From contig DASRBI010000023.1 in the NCBI GenBank assembly GCA_035685165.1, positions 62,001 to 126,000 on the forward strand: DNA of 64,000 bases, given 5' to 3'. A program made the position numbers and the translations under genes. Positions 41,642 to 52,067 of the stretch are shown piece after piece. A model generated the notes under the pieces. That model was not told the DNA's origin. It was given only the letters and a program-made list of their open reading frames with translations, and ran no database searches. Source of the DNA: DATFDN01 sp035685165 (GTDB lineage: Bacteria > Pseudomonadota > Alphaproteobacteria > Acetobacterales > Acetobacteraceae). The first letter of the stretch is position 1. The number at the start of each line of letters is the position of its first letter.

Positions 41642-42850
41642 TTACACGCCCTCGATCACGCCCCCGAACAACTGCCATTGCGAGCCGGTCCAGCGTGCGA
41701 GCTGCATCGCTCGGATCGGCCGGTAGTCCTTCGGCGTCGTGCTGATGACGATCCCCGGCAAGAGCGTGCCGAGCGTGAGGTTCTGGATGCTCGCCGCCTG
41801 CTTCATCACGTTCTCGCGCGAGAAGTCGCCGTTGCACTGATCGAGCACGTGCTTCATCGTCGCGGTGACGGAGTAGCCGTAAATGTAGCCGGAGTCCTTT
41901 ACGTCCGCGCCCGGCATGTATTTCGCCATGAACGCCTTGAACTCTTTCATGCCGGCGTCGTTCTCCCACGCCGGGTCGGTCGGATCCTTGAGGTATTGCG
42001 TTGTGATCATGCCGGCGGCGTTCTCGGGGCCTGCCGGGTTGATCACGGTGCCGACCGAGATCGACACGTTGGTCATGAAGAAGACCGGCTTCCAGTTGAG
42101 GTCGTGGATCTTACGGATCGCCTGCGCGGCGAACTTCGGCGTCGCCGCCACCAGGATCGCATCGGCGCCCGAGGACTGGCACTCCGTCACCTGGCTGTCG
42201 ATCGTCGGGTCCGTGACTTCGTAGGTGACGCTTTTGACCACGACGGCGTTGAATTTGTCGCCGAGCACGTCCTTGACGCCGATATAGTAGTCCTTGCCGA
42301 AATCGTCGTTCTGATAAAGAATCGCCAGCTTGGCGCTCGGCTTCTCCTGCATGAGGTACTTGGTATAAATCTGCGCCTCGGTGCGGTAGCTCGGCTGCCA
42401 GCCCATGGTCCAGGGGAACTTCTCGGGATCGTTCCACTTGCTGGCGCCGGTGGCGACGAACAGCTGCGGCACCTTGTGCTGGTTGCAGTAGCGCTGGATC
42501 GCCGAGTTGCTCGGCGTGCCGAGCGTGTTGAACAGGAAGTCGACCTGATCCTGCTCGATCAGGCGGCGCACGTCCTCCACCGTCTTCGGCGGACTGTAGG
42601 CGTCATCGAGCGAGTCGAAATTGATCTTGTGCCCGGCGATGCCGCCCTGCTCGTTCACCATCTTGAAATAAGCGTCGTCCGCCTTGCCGATCGAGGCATA
42701 GGCCGAGGCCGGGCCGCTGTACGGCATCGTGTTGCCGATCTTCACCTCGGTCGTGGTGACACCCGGGGTGGCGGCGCGCGCGCGCGCGAACGCGGCGGCG
42801 GCAAGCGTCGCGGCCACGCCGCCCCGAAGCGCCGTTCGTCGTGTAATCAT
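41642..42850 (-). CDS. Branched-chain-amino-acid-type substrate-binding protein, copy 2
   Basis: A 402-residue Peripla_BP_6 protein. The signal MITRRTALRGGVAATLAAAA ends at ARARA and has a twin-arginine motif. The mature sequence runs in parallel with copy 1 (KIGNTMPYSGPASAYAS, LYQNDDFGKDYYIGVKDVLG, QCNGDFSRENVMKQA). Tandem duplication is clear, with differences spread along the whole length, so it is not recent. It probably lies upstream of copy 1 in the same transcript. The ligand is unknown. Confidence 0.9.
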   Translation of the reverse strand: MITRRTALRGGVAATLAAAAFARARAATPGVTTTEVKIGNTMPYSGPASAYASIGKADDAYFKMVNEQGGIAGHKINFDSLDDAYSPPKTVEDVRRLIEQDQVDFLFNTLGTPSNSAIQRYCNQHKVPQLFVATGASKWNDPEKFPWTMGWQPSYRTEAQIYTKYLMQEKPSAKLAILYQNDDFGKDYYIGVKDVLGDKFNAVVVKSVTYEVTDPTIDSQVTECQSSGADAILVAATPKFAAQAIRKIHDLNWKPVFFMTNVSISVGTVINPAGPENAAGMITTQYLKDPTDPAWENDAGMKEFKAFMAKYMPGADVKDSGYIYGYSVTATMKHVLDQCNGDFSRENVMKQAASIQNLTLGTLLPGIVISTTPKDYRPIRAMQLARWTGSQWQLFGGVIEGV

Positions 42851-43019
42851 CTCTGGTAACGTCTCCGTGTGATTGTCGCTCGTCTGGCCGGACCGGCCGA
42901 GGGCGGCGCAATCTGTACGGGCAACGTGGCAGGCGCAACCCGCGCTAGGGGCGGCGGATGCAGCGGCATCCTTCGCGCCTTCCCAGGCGAGCAGAAAGCG
43001 AAGGCGACCCCGAGAACGC

Positions 43020-43892
43020 CTAAGTCGGCCGCTCCCCCTTTACCGTCACCCGGTGCCCTGAGCGCGTGTGCGGCCAGTAGTCCCACATCGCGCGGTGCTG
43101 CGTGCAGCGGTTGTCCCAGAACGCCACCGAGTTCTCCCGCCAACGGAAGCGGCACTGAAACAGCGGATTCTCCGCCAGCGAATAGAGGTAGCCGAGGATC
43201 GCGTCGCTCTCGTCGCGCGGCAGCCCGACGATGCGGCGCGTGAAGCCGCGGTTCACGTAGAGCGCCTTCTTGCCCGTGACGGGATGCGTGCGGATGACCG
43301 GGTGTTCGGCGCGCGGATAGCTTGGCTTGTCGGCTACCCCCTGATAGAGCCCGCGATACACATCCTCGCCGTCGTGGATCGCGGTCAGCCCGTCCAGATA
43401 CGCTTTCATCCGCTCCGACAGCGCCTCGTAGGCGGCGTACATCGAGGCGAACAGCGTATCGCCGCCGCGCGGCGGGCATTGCCGGATATAGAGGATGCTG
43501 CCCATCGGCGGCTCGGGATCGCACGAAACATCCGAGTGCCAGCCTTCGCCGTTAGCGCGCGGACTGTCCTTGTCGGCATGGATGATCATCAGCTCGGGAT
43601 GACCGGGCGCGTGCGGCGCCGCCGGGTGGAGGTGCAAATCGCCGAACTGCCGCCCGAACGAAAGATGCTGCTCGGGCGTCAGGTGCTGGTCGCGGAAGAA
43701 GATCACCAAATTCTCGGCGAGCGCGCGATGGATTTCGTCCATCTGCCGGTTCGACGGCCGCGCCAGATCGACCCCGCCGATCTCCGCGCCGATGATCGGC
43801 GTCAGCTTGTCGACGGTGATGGTCTCGTAGGGCGCCTCTTCGTTCGCCACATACCGGATGCGCGGTCCCCCGCCGCCTCTCAACGTGCTCAT
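43020..43892 (-). CDS. TauD/TfdA-family Fe(II)/2-oxoglutarate dioxygenase
   Basis: A 290-residue dioxygenase. Iron ligands His119 and Asp121 are in GEGWHSDVSCDPEPP, and the distal His and 2-oxoglutarate Arg lie in the C-terminal WDYWPHTRSGHRVTV stretch. The ATG at 43892 is preferred because AGGAGA precedes it by 6 bp. An in-frame ATG 24 codons upstream lacks this. Substrates in the family include taurine, alkyl sulfates and aromatic acids. The neighbouring binding proteins and LLM flavoenzyme could belong to the same nutrient scavenging theme, but no link is proven. Confidence 0.88.
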   Translation of the reverse strand: MSTLRGGGGPRIRYVANEEAPYETITVDKLTPIIGAEIGGVDLARPSNRQMDEIHRALAENLVIFFRDQHLTPEQHLSFGRQFGDLHLHPAAPHAPGHPELMIIHADKDSPRANGEGWHSDVSCDPEPPMGSILYIRQCPPRGGDTLFASMYAAYEALSERMKAYLDGLTAIHDGEDVYRGLYQGVADKPSYPRAEHPVIRTHPVTGKKALYVNRGFTRRIVGLPRDESDAILGYLYSLAENPLFQCRFRWRENSVAFWDNRCTQHRAMWDYWPHTRSGHRVTVKGERPT

Positions 43893-44023
43893 CGTCGTCT
43901 CCTCGTGCCGCCGGTAGCTCACCGCGAACGCATCCGCTTCCAGGTCGTAGTGCGTCCCACTCATGGCCTCGGCATTCTACCTTAGCTGCAACCGCTCAAC
44001 CAAATCGTGCGGCCTGATTTCCC

Positions 44024-44100
44024 CGTCATTGCCAGGCCCATACGACGTATGGCCCCCGCGCAGGCGGGGGCGCGCTGCCGCGCGGGGCCTCGGAATGACG
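44024..44100. repeat. Palindromic intergenic element, CGTCATT/AATGACG arms
   Basis: CGTCATT (44024-44030) and AATGACG (44094-44100) bound internal hairpins CCATAC-GAC-GTATGG and CCCCCGC/GCGGGGG. The element lies between the dioxygenase start and the end of the LLM gene, so it may end transcription of the latter. It resembles the elements at 6572 and 37174. Confidence 0.6.
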
Positions 44101-44103
44101 ACG

Positions 44104-44967
44104 TTACGCATACCTCTCGATCACCTCCCGCCACGCCAGCACGTCCTCCGGCCCGGCGATGCGCTTGGTCAGACCGGCATTCGCCATCACCGGCACGGTG
44201 ACGCGGCGAATCCCCATCCGCTCCAGCGCCGGGATCTCCGCCAGATCTTCGGGGCAGCTCACCGTGATCTCGATCGCGCCGGGATCGCGCCCGCATTCGC
44301 GCGCGGTCTGGCGCACGAGCTCCAGAAGCTCGGGCGTCGTGCCGCGCGCCGGGAAGAACCCGTCGCCGAGCCGCCCCGCGCGCCGCGCCGCCGCCTTGGT
44401 GTGTCCGCCGATCACGATCGGCACTGTGCCCTGCGCGGGCTTGGGACGCATGTGTGCCTTTTCGAAGCGCACGAACTCGCCGCTGAAGGTCGGCTTGTCC
44501 GAACTCCACAGCTCGCGCATCGCCGCGATGTATTCGTCGGTCATCCGCCCGCGCGGCTCGAACGGCACGCCGAGCGCGTCGAACTCCTCTTTCAGCCATC
44601 CCACGCCGACGCCTAGGATTACCCGGCCGCCCGAAAGATGATCGAGCGTGGCCACCTGCTTGGCGCACAGCACCGGGTTGTGCTCGGGCAAGATGATCAC
44701 GCCCGTGGCGAGCTTGATCCGGGTGGTTGCCGCCGCGACGAACGCCATCCAGGTCAGCGCGTCGGGCAGCGCAAACTCCCATTCCCGCCCCGGCATCTTG
44801 CCGGTGGGCGAATATGGGTATGCCGACTGATAGCCCTCCGGCACGACGATGTGCTCCACCGTCCAGGCGGATTCGAAACCCGCCTCCTCGGCGGCCTGCA
44901 GCAGCGCGATCGCCTGCTTGGGATCGGTGTAGCGGCCGGTGTTGCAGTAGCGCAGACCGAACTTCAT
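44104..44967 (-). CDS. LLM-class flavin-dependent oxidoreductase
   Basis: A 287-residue luciferase-like monooxygenase-fold protein, in the branch often labelled F420-dependent. It has MKFGLRYCNTGRYTDP at the N-terminus, FESAWTVEHIVVPEGY near residue 32, the barrel motif ATGVIILPEHNPVLCAKQVATLD (in two parts) near 95, and GGRVILGVGVGWLKEEF near 120. The ATG at 44967 has AGGAGG upstream. Whether it uses FMN or F420, and on what substrate, is unclear. Confidence 0.86.
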   Translation of the reverse strand: MKFGLRYCNTGRYTDPKQAIALLQAAEEAGFESAWTVEHIVVPEGYQSAYPYSPTGKMPGREWEFALPDALTWMAFVAAATTRIKLATGVIILPEHNPVLCAKQVATLDHLSGGRVILGVGVGWLKEEFDALGVPFEPRGRMTDEYIAAMRELWSSDKPTFSGEFVRFEKAHMRPKPAQGTVPIVIGGHTKAAARRAGRLGDGFFPARGTTPELLELVRQTARECGRDPGAIEITVSCPEDLAEIPALERMGIRRVTVPVMANAGLTKRIAGPEDVLAWREVIERYA

Positions 44968-45046
44968 CGGCGGGTTCCTCCTGAGCCGCGCAGCTTGCGC
45001 CCGCCGGCAAACTCTTGGAAGCCTGGGGAGATGGGAACAGGGTTCG

Positions 45047-45127
45047 CACGGAGACCACGGAGGGTCCACGAAGGACCACGGAGACCCTCCGTGGACCTCC
45101 GTGCCATCTCCGTGTCCCCCATGTGAA
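45047..45127. repeat. TCCGTG-rich inverted repeat upstream of marC
   Basis: The segment contains CCACGGAGGGT (45055-45065) and its complement ACCCTCCGTGG (45084-45094), then CTCCGTG units at 45098 and 45108, ending in ATGTGAAGC. A related TCCGTG-rich segment ending in GTTTGAAGC is at 45874-45921, on the other side of marC. Such stacked CTCCGTG motifs are found as dispersed repeats in many bacterial genomes. Confidence 0.55.
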
Positions 45128-45139
45128 GCCCCTTCGTCG

Positions 45140-45799
45140 ATGTTCCTCAACCAGGCCGCCAATGCCTTCCTGCTCGGCTTCCCGGCGCTCTTTTCCATCA
45201 TCAACCCGGTCGCCGGCGCGCTGATCTTCCACGAGGCGACCGCCGCCTTCGCACCCGCCGAGCGTGTCCGCATCGCCCGCCGCGTCGGCCTGAACAGCCT
45301 GCTCGTCATGCTGCTCGCCCTTTGGACCGGCTCTTACGTGCTCGCCTTCTTCGGTATCTCGCTCGCCGCACTCAGGATCGGCGGCGGCGTGGTGGTGGCG
45401 CTGTTCGCCTGGGAGCTTCTGAAGGCCCCCGAGGACTGGGAGGCGCGCAAGCGCGACCAGGCCGCCCGATCTTCCGGCGAGGATATCGCCTTTTTCCCCC
45501 TCACCCTGCCCATCACCACCGGCCCGGGCACGATTTCGGTTGCCATCACGCTCGGCTCGGACCGCCCGGAGCCGTTCGCCAACGCGCTCTTGTTTTTCGC
45601 CGGCACCTCCGCCGCCGCGGCGGCAATGGCGCTGGTGATCCTCGTCCTCTACCGCTTCGCCGATCGCCTCGCCTCCTTCCTCGGCCGCAGCGGCGAGCGC
45701 ACGCTGACGCGGCTATCGGCATTCCTGCTGCTCTGCATCGGCGTGCAGATCCTGATCACGGGCGTCGTGGATGTGCTGCAGCCGCTGCTGGGGCGCTAG
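45140..45799 (+). CDS. MarC-family integral membrane protein
   Basis: A 219-residue protein with six predicted transmembrane helices. Family motifs are FSIINPVAGALIFHEATA near residue 18 and LTLPITTGPGTISVAITLG near 119. MarC proteins were once linked to multiple antibiotic resistance, but their function is still unclear. No good ribosome binding site precedes ATG 45140, and the upstream 13 bp border the TCCGTG repeat, which may have displaced the native leader. Confidence 0.9.
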   Translation: MFLNQAANAFLLGFPALFSIINPVAGALIFHEATAAFAPAERVRIARRVGLNSLLVMLLALWTGSYVLAFFGISLAALRIGGGVVVALFAWELLKAPEDWEARKRDQAARSSGEDIAFFPLTLPITTGPGTISVAITLGSDRPEPFANALLFFAGTSAAAAAMALVILVLYRFADRLASFLGRSGERTLTRLSAFLLLCIGVQILITGVVDVLQPLLGR

Positions 45800-45873
45800 C
45801 GGCCGACGAGCGTCGAATAACCAGGTGTTGATGCCGCGCTGCTACACAGAGCGACGATCCGAAACCGCCGGAG

Positions 45874-45921
45874 TCCTCTCCGTGGCCCTCCGTGCCCTCC
45901 TCTGTGCCCTCCGTTTGAAGC
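45874..45921. repeat. TCCGTG-rich repeat downstream of marC
   Basis: Four units of the form CTCCGTG or CTCTGTG at about 10-bp spacing, ending CCGTTTGAAGC. It matches the right half of the segment at 45078-45129 in order and orientation, so marC is bracketed by direct copies. It ends just before the pepN stop codon at 45931. Confidence 0.55.
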
Positions 45922-45930
45922 TTTCTTCCC

Positions 45931-48543
45931 CTACCCCAATGCCCGCGAAACCATCTCCATCGTATTCTTCGATAGCCCCGCCGTCCCTCGTATCCGCTCC
46001 AGCTCCGCCCGCATGAGCACCTGCCGCGCCGGATCGACGCGCCGCCACTGGCCGAGCGGCGTCGAAATCCGCGCCGCCACCTGCGGGTTCATTGCATCGA
46101 GCCGGATGATCGTATCGGCCAGGATCGCGTAGCCCGCGCCGTCAGGGCTGTGGAACCGCACCTGATTTCCGGCGGCGAAACTTCCCACCAGCGCGCGCAC
46201 TCGGTTGGGGTTCCGCAGGTCGAAATCGGGATGCGCCATCAGCGCCCGCACTTCCGCGACCGTTCCCGGCAGCGGTGACGTGGCCTGCATGGCGAACCAT
46301 TTGTCGAGCACCAGTGCATCGTGCTTCCACGCTTCGTAGAACGAAGCGAAGGCTTCGCGCCGCTCGGCGCAGTCCACCATCGACAGCGCACCGAGCGCGG
46401 CCAGCACGTCGGTCATGTTGGAACGCGCATCGAACTGCGCCTTGGCGCGCCGCACGCCGTCCGCGTCGTCGTCGGCGACCAGATAGGCAAGGCAGGTGTT
46501 CCGCAGCGCCCGCCGCCCGATCGCGGCGCCGTCGATGCGGTAGTCGCCCGCATCCGTCAGCCGCTCGTACGTCGCGCGGAACCGATCGCGCAGCGCCTGC
46601 CCGATCGCGATCACCGCGGCACGCCGCGCGCGGTGAATGCCGTCCACGTCGGCCTGTTTCATCTGATCGAATAGGAACGCCTCCGAGGGCAGGCTCAGCG
46701 CCACGGCGGCGAAGGCGTGATCCTCGTCGGCGCGGTCTAAGGCCGCCGCCATCATCTCGACCAGCGCGGGCGGCGGCGCGGTCTCCGGTCCGCCCGCGAT
46801 CATCTCCAAGAGCAGCCCGGTCGCGAATTGCTGCCCCGAATCCCAGCGCACGAACGGATCGGTGTCGTGCGCGGCGAGGAACCGCAGCCGCTCGGGCGCG
46901 AGCCCCGACAGTTTCACCGGCGCAGAGAAGGCGCGCAGCAGCGAAGGGACGGGGGGCTCCGCCACGCCCTCGAAGGCGAAGCTCTGCTCGGGCTCGGTCA
47001 GCATCAGCACGCGGGTGGCCGCAAGCTCCGTCCCACTCGCGCCGATCAACCCGGCCGCGACCGGGACCACCATCGGCTTCTTGTCCGGCTGGCCCGGCGT
47101 CGGCGGCACGCGCTGGGCGAGCGTGAGCGTGTAGCGCCGCGCCGCCGCGTCGTACTCGTCGCGCACCGTCACCTCGGGCGTGCCCGCCTGATGATACCAG
47201 AGCCGGAACGCGCTGAGATCCGCACCCGACGCATCCTCCATGCAGCGCACGAAATCCTCGATCGTCACCGCCTGGTTGTCGTGGCGCTGGAAATAGAGAT
47301 CCATCCCGCGCCGGAACGCCGCCTTGCCGATGATGGTTGCGATCATACGGATCACCTCGGCGCCCTTGTTGTAAACCGTCGCCGTGTAGAAATTGTCGAT
47401 CGCCAGATAGCGGTCGGGCTGCACGGGATGTGCCAGGGGCCCGGCATCCTCGCGGAACTGCGCCGCGCGCAGGGTGCGCACGTCGCCGATCCGCTTCACC
47501 GCGCGCGAGCCCTGATCCATCGAGAACTCCTGATCCCGATAGACGGTCAGCCCCTCCTTGAGCGAAAGCTGGAACCAGTCGCGGCATGTCACGCGGTTGC
47601 CGGTCCAGTTGTGGAAATATTCGTGCGCGATCACGCTCTCGATCGCTTGGTAGTCGCTATCGGTCGCGGTCGCCGGATCGGCCAGCACGTAGCGCGTGTT
47701 GAAGACATTCAGCCCCTTGTTCTCCATTGCCCCCATGTTGAAGTCCGATACGGCGGCTATGTTGAACACATCCAGGTCGTATTCGAGCCCGAACACCTCC
47801 TCGTCCCAGCGCATCGCGGTTTTCAGGGAGCGCATGGCGTGCGCGCAGCGGCCTTCGTCGCCCCGCCGCACATAGATGCCGAGCGCCACCTCGCGCCCCG
47901 AGCGCGTGCGGAAGCGGTCCGGCACGCAAACAAGGTCACCCGCCACCAGCGCGAACAAATAGCAGGGCTTCGGATGCGGGTCGGTCCAGACAACCCGGTG
48001 CCGTCCGTCCGCCAGCGCCTCCACCGCGCCGGGATTGCCGTTCGACAGCATCACCGGGCAGGCGGTGGCGTCGGCGGTGATCGTCACCGCGTAGCGCGCC
48101 ATCACGTCGGGCCGGTCGGGGAAATAGGTGATGCGCCGGAACCCCTCCGCCTCGCACTGGGTGAAGAACGCGCCATTGGAGAGGTAAAGCCCGGACAACT
48201 CGGTGTTCGCCTGCGGGTTGATCGTGGTCTCGAGCTGCAGCGTGAACCGCTCGGGCACCTCGGGAATTGTCAGCCCCTCGGCGTCGAGCGCGTAGCGGTT
48301 CGACCCCAGCGCCTCGCCATCCAGCGCAATGCGCTCCAACGGCTGACCCGCGCCGTTCAGGAACAGCGGCCCGCCTTCGCCCGCCGGATTGCGCCGGAAC
48401 GCAATCCGCGAGCACACGCGGGTCGCGGTTTCGTGCAGGTCGAACTCGAGCGCGACCGTTTCGGCGAGGTAGGCGGGCGGGCGGTAGTCGGCGAGCCTTG
48501 TCTCGCGCGGCGTTCCGGCGGCGTGCGGGTCGTGGCGGTCCAT
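45931..48543 (-). CDS. pepN: Aminopeptidase N (M1 alanyl aminopeptidase)
   Basis: An 870-residue zinc metallopeptidase, the same length as the E. coli enzyme. The exopeptidase motif GAMENKGLN lies near residue 270. The zinc site is His307-Glu308-x-x-His311 in AHEYFHNWTGNR, with the third ligand Glu330 in LKEGLTVYRD. It removes N-terminal residues from peptides in the cytoplasm. There is no signal peptide. It is transcribed alone, convergent with marC. Confidence 0.96.
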   Translation of the reverse strand: MDRHDPHAAGTPRETRLADYRPPAYLAETVALEFDLHETATRVCSRIAFRRNPAGEGGPLFLNGAGQPLERIALDGEALGSNRYALDAEGLTIPEVPERFTLQLETTINPQANTELSGLYLSNGAFFTQCEAEGFRRITYFPDRPDVMARYAVTITADATACPVMLSNGNPGAVEALADGRHRVVWTDPHPKPCYLFALVAGDLVCVPDRFRTRSGREVALGIYVRRGDEGRCAHAMRSLKTAMRWDEEVFGLEYDLDVFNIAAVSDFNMGAMENKGLNVFNTRYVLADPATATDSDYQAIESVIAHEYFHNWTGNRVTCRDWFQLSLKEGLTVYRDQEFSMDQGSRAVKRIGDVRTLRAAQFREDAGPLAHPVQPDRYLAIDNFYTATVYNKGAEVIRMIATIIGKAAFRRGMDLYFQRHDNQAVTIEDFVRCMEDASGADLSAFRLWYHQAGTPEVTVRDEYDAAARRYTLTLAQRVPPTPGQPDKKPMVVPVAAGLIGASGTELAATRVLMLTEPEQSFAFEGVAEPPVPSLLRAFSAPVKLSGLAPERLRFLAAHDTDPFVRWDSGQQFATGLLLEMIAGGPETAPPPALVEMMAAALDRADEDHAFAAVALSLPSEAFLFDQMKQADVDGIHRARRAAVIAIGQALRDRFRATYERLTDAGDYRIDGAAIGRRALRNTCLAYLVADDDADGVRRAKAQFDARSNMTDVLAALGALSMVDCAERREAFASFYEAWKHDALVLDKWFAMQATSPLPGTVAEVRALMAHPDFDLRNPNRVRALVGSFAAGNQVRFHSPDGAGYAILADTIIRLDAMNPQVAARISTPLGQWRRVDPARQVLMRAELERIRGTAGLSKNTMEMVSRALG

Positions 48544-48627
48544 CGTCGCTCCTTCCTCCAGGCGGGCGGTCTATAGCGCCCGCGGCGCGCCGGCGGCTAA
48601 TCTCGGGCAGGGCAGGAGAACGGCAAG

Positions 48628-49482
48628 ATGCGAAGCTGGCGCGTGGGCGATGTGCGGATCACCAAGCTCGTGGAGCTGGAGGCGACGGGCGGCAGCCGCT
48701 TCCTGCTGCCGCAGGCCACCCCGGAGACGATCCTGCCGATCAAATGGCTCCAGCCGCATTTCGCCGACGCGAACGGGCGGCTGAAAATGAGTATCCACGC
48801 CTTCATCGTGGAAACGCCCACGCGGCGGATCGTCGTTGACACCTGCCTCGGCAACGACAAAGAAGGCCGCCGCATCCCGCACTGGAATAATCTCCAGGGC
48901 CCGTTCCTGCGCGATCTCGCTGAGGCCGGTTATCCGCGCGAGTCGATCGACACCGTGCTTTGCACCCATCTCCATGTCGATCACGTGGGTTGGAATACGA
49001 TGAAGGTGGACGGGCGCTGGGTGCCCACCTTCCCGCAGGCGCGCTACCTAATGGGCCGCAAGGAGTTCGAGCACTGGACGAATGACCGCACGCGCGAGGA
49101 CATGCGCCTGATCCTCGCCGATTCCGTGCTGCCGGTGTACGAGGCGGGGCTCGTTGATCTCGTCGAAACCGATCACCGCATCGGCGAGGAGATCAGCCTG
49201 CTGCCGACCTTCGGCCACACCCCGGGCCATGTCAGCGTGCGGATTTCCTCGCGCGGGGAGGAGGCGCTGATCACCGGGGACTTCCTGCACCATCCCTGCC
49301 AGATCGCGCATCCCGAATGGTCATCGACGGCCGACTGGGACGGCGAGCAGGCGCACGCGACGAGGCGCCGCATGTACGAGCAGCTCGCCGGCAAGCCGGT
49401 GCTCGTGCTCGGCACCCACTTCGCGGGCGCCACCGCCGGGCGTATCGTGCGGGACGGAGAAACGTTCCGCCTGGACGTGTGA
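48628..49482 (+). CDS. MBL-fold metallo-hydrolase
   Basis: A 284-residue metallo-beta-lactamase-fold protein. The metal motif is His114-L-His116-V-Asp118-His119 in CTHLHVDHVGWN. Further ligands are the His of FGHTPGHVSV, the Asp of ITGDFLHHP and the His of LGTHFAG. The arrangement resembles N-acyl homoserine lactonase-like or quorum-quenching-type hydrolases, but many substrates are possible. It is followed by a VOC gene 14 bp later, so the two form an operon and perhaps act on one metabolite. Confidence 0.88.
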   Translation: MRSWRVGDVRITKLVELEATGGSRFLLPQATPETILPIKWLQPHFADANGRLKMSIHAFIVETPTRRIVVDTCLGNDKEGRRIPHWNNLQGPFLRDLAEAGYPRESIDTVLCTHLHVDHVGWNTMKVDGRWVPTFPQARYLMGRKEFEHWTNDRTREDMRLILADSVLPVYEAGLVDLVETDHRIGEEISLLPTFGHTPGHVSVRISSRGEEALITGDFLHHPCQIAHPEWSSTADWDGEQAHATRRRMYEQLAGKPVLVLGTHFAGATAGRIVRDGETFRLDV

Positions 49483-49496
49483 AGGAGTCACCCGCA

Positions 49497-49892
49497 ATGC
49501 CCGCCGTCGCGCTCAACCACTACACGATCCTGGTGAAAGACCTGGAAGCGACCCGCCGCTTCTACGAGGACATTGTCGGCCTCACGTCAGGCGACCGCCC
49601 GCCGCTCGGCTTCCCCGGCTACTGGCTCTACTGCGGCGGGATGCCGGTCGTGCACCTCGTCGGCCACCGGCCCGAGAACGCGCCGATCGAGGGCACGCCG
49701 GAAACCGGCCGGCTCGATCACATCGCCTTCTCGGCCGAGAACCTCCAGCTCATGAAAGAGCGGCTGCGCGCCAACGAGATCGAGTATCAGGAGCGCGTGC
49801 TGCCCCGCCTCAACATGACGCAGCTCTTCTTCCAGGACCCGGATGGGATCAGCATCGAGTTCAACTTCCCGCCGGAGGAGACGGTCGCTTGA
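49497..49892 (+). CDS. VOC-family (glyoxalase/bleomycin resistance-like) protein
   Basis: A 131-residue single-module vicinal-oxygen-chelate protein with two beta-alpha-beta-beta-beta halves. Metal ligand candidates are the His of LNHYTILVKDLE, the His of GRLDHIAFSAEN and the Glu of GISIEFNF. GAAGGAG precedes the ATG by 9 bp. It is co-transcribed with the MBL hydrolase. The substrate is unknown. Confidence 0.88.
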   Translation: MPAVALNHYTILVKDLEATRRFYEDIVGLTSGDRPPLGFPGYWLYCGGMPVVHLVGHRPENAPIEGTPETGRLDHIAFSAENLQLMKERLRANEIEYQERVLPRLNMTQLFFQDPDGISIEFNFPPEETVA

Positions 49893-49896
49893 TGCC

Positions 49897-50004
49897 TCAG
49901 CCGGGCAGGTAATCGCCGATTACCCAGAGCCCGGCGACGTCCCCGTCCTCCTTCCGGTCGCGGAAGCTCGCGGCCACGTCCTCGCGCCCGCCCGCGGCGT
50001 TCGG
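49897..50004 (-). other. Possible remnant of a gene 3' end
   Basis: On the minus strand 36 codons are open before a TGA at 49899-49897. They read DVAASFRDRKEDGDVAGLW and then VIGDYLPG, which looks like a real protein C-terminus. There is no start codon with a ribosome binding site, and an in-frame stop lies just upstream. It could be the relic of a deleted gene between the VOC gene and the SUF regulator. The family is not identified. Confidence 0.2.
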
Positions 50005-50102
50005 TCAGCCCACCAACCCCTTGACGCGCCAAGGCGGCTATTCCATCTGCCCTCAATCCGGACCATATGGGTCCGCTTACCCCGACGCACCCGGAGCGGC
50101 TC

Positions 50103-50558
50103 GTGCTGAGGCTGTCGAAGCTGACCGATTATGCCGTGGTCGTGCTCGTGCGGCTGGCGCGCGGGCAGGGGGTGCAGACCTCGCCCGGCATCGCCGCCGC
50201 CACGGGTATCCCCGAACCGACGGTCGCCAAGGTGCTGAAGGCGCTCGCCGCCGCCGGGCTCGTGCTCTCCCAGCGCGGCGCGCGCGGCGGCTACCGGCTG
50301 GCCCGCTCGCTCGGCGCGATCGGCGTGGCCGAGGTGATCGCCGCCATCGAGGGACCGATCGCGCTCACCGCCTGCGTCGATGGCGCGGTCGGCAATTGCG
50401 AGGCCGAGCGCCTCTGCCCGGTGCGCGGGCGCTGGGACCCGGTGAACGAGGCGATCCAGCAGGCGCTCGCCTGCATCACGGTCGCCGACATGGACGAGGC
50501 TTCGGTGCCGCGCGGCTTCCGCTTCCCGCTGCCCTTTCCCGCGCCGCTCGCCGAATAA
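50103..50558 (+). CDS. Rrf2-family SUF system regulator
   Basis: A 151-residue winged-helix regulator of the Rrf2/IscR class, specifically the SUF-associated type. It begins LRLSKLTDYAVVVLVRLARG. The recognition helix region is GIPEPTVAKVLKAL, and the wing is QRGARGGYRLAR. Three cysteines in CVDGAVGNCEAERLCPVR near residue 93 can bind a [2Fe-2S] cluster. A GTG start at 50103 with GGAGCGG just upstream is chosen, since homology begins there. An in-frame ATG lies 12 codons upstream. It heads the suf operon, 15 bp before sufB, and should sense the cell's Fe-S status. Confidence 0.9.
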   Translation: MLRLSKLTDYAVVVLVRLARGQGVQTSPGIAAATGIPEPTVAKVLKALAAAGLVLSQRGARGGYRLARSLGAIGVAEVIAAIEGPIALTACVDGAVGNCEAERLCPVRGRWDPVNEAIQQALACITVADMDEASVPRGFRFPLPFPAPLAE

Positions 50559-50573
50559 ACGGAGCGTTCCCGA

Positions 50574-52066
<1,493 letters not shown>

Positions 52067-52067
<1 letters not shown>

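Noticed and set aside
46828..48576. 582-codon plus-strand ORF inside pepN
   Set aside because: It is fully antisense to pepN, whose zinc and exopeptidase motifs are intact. The His/Arg-rich translation is typical of a shadow frame.
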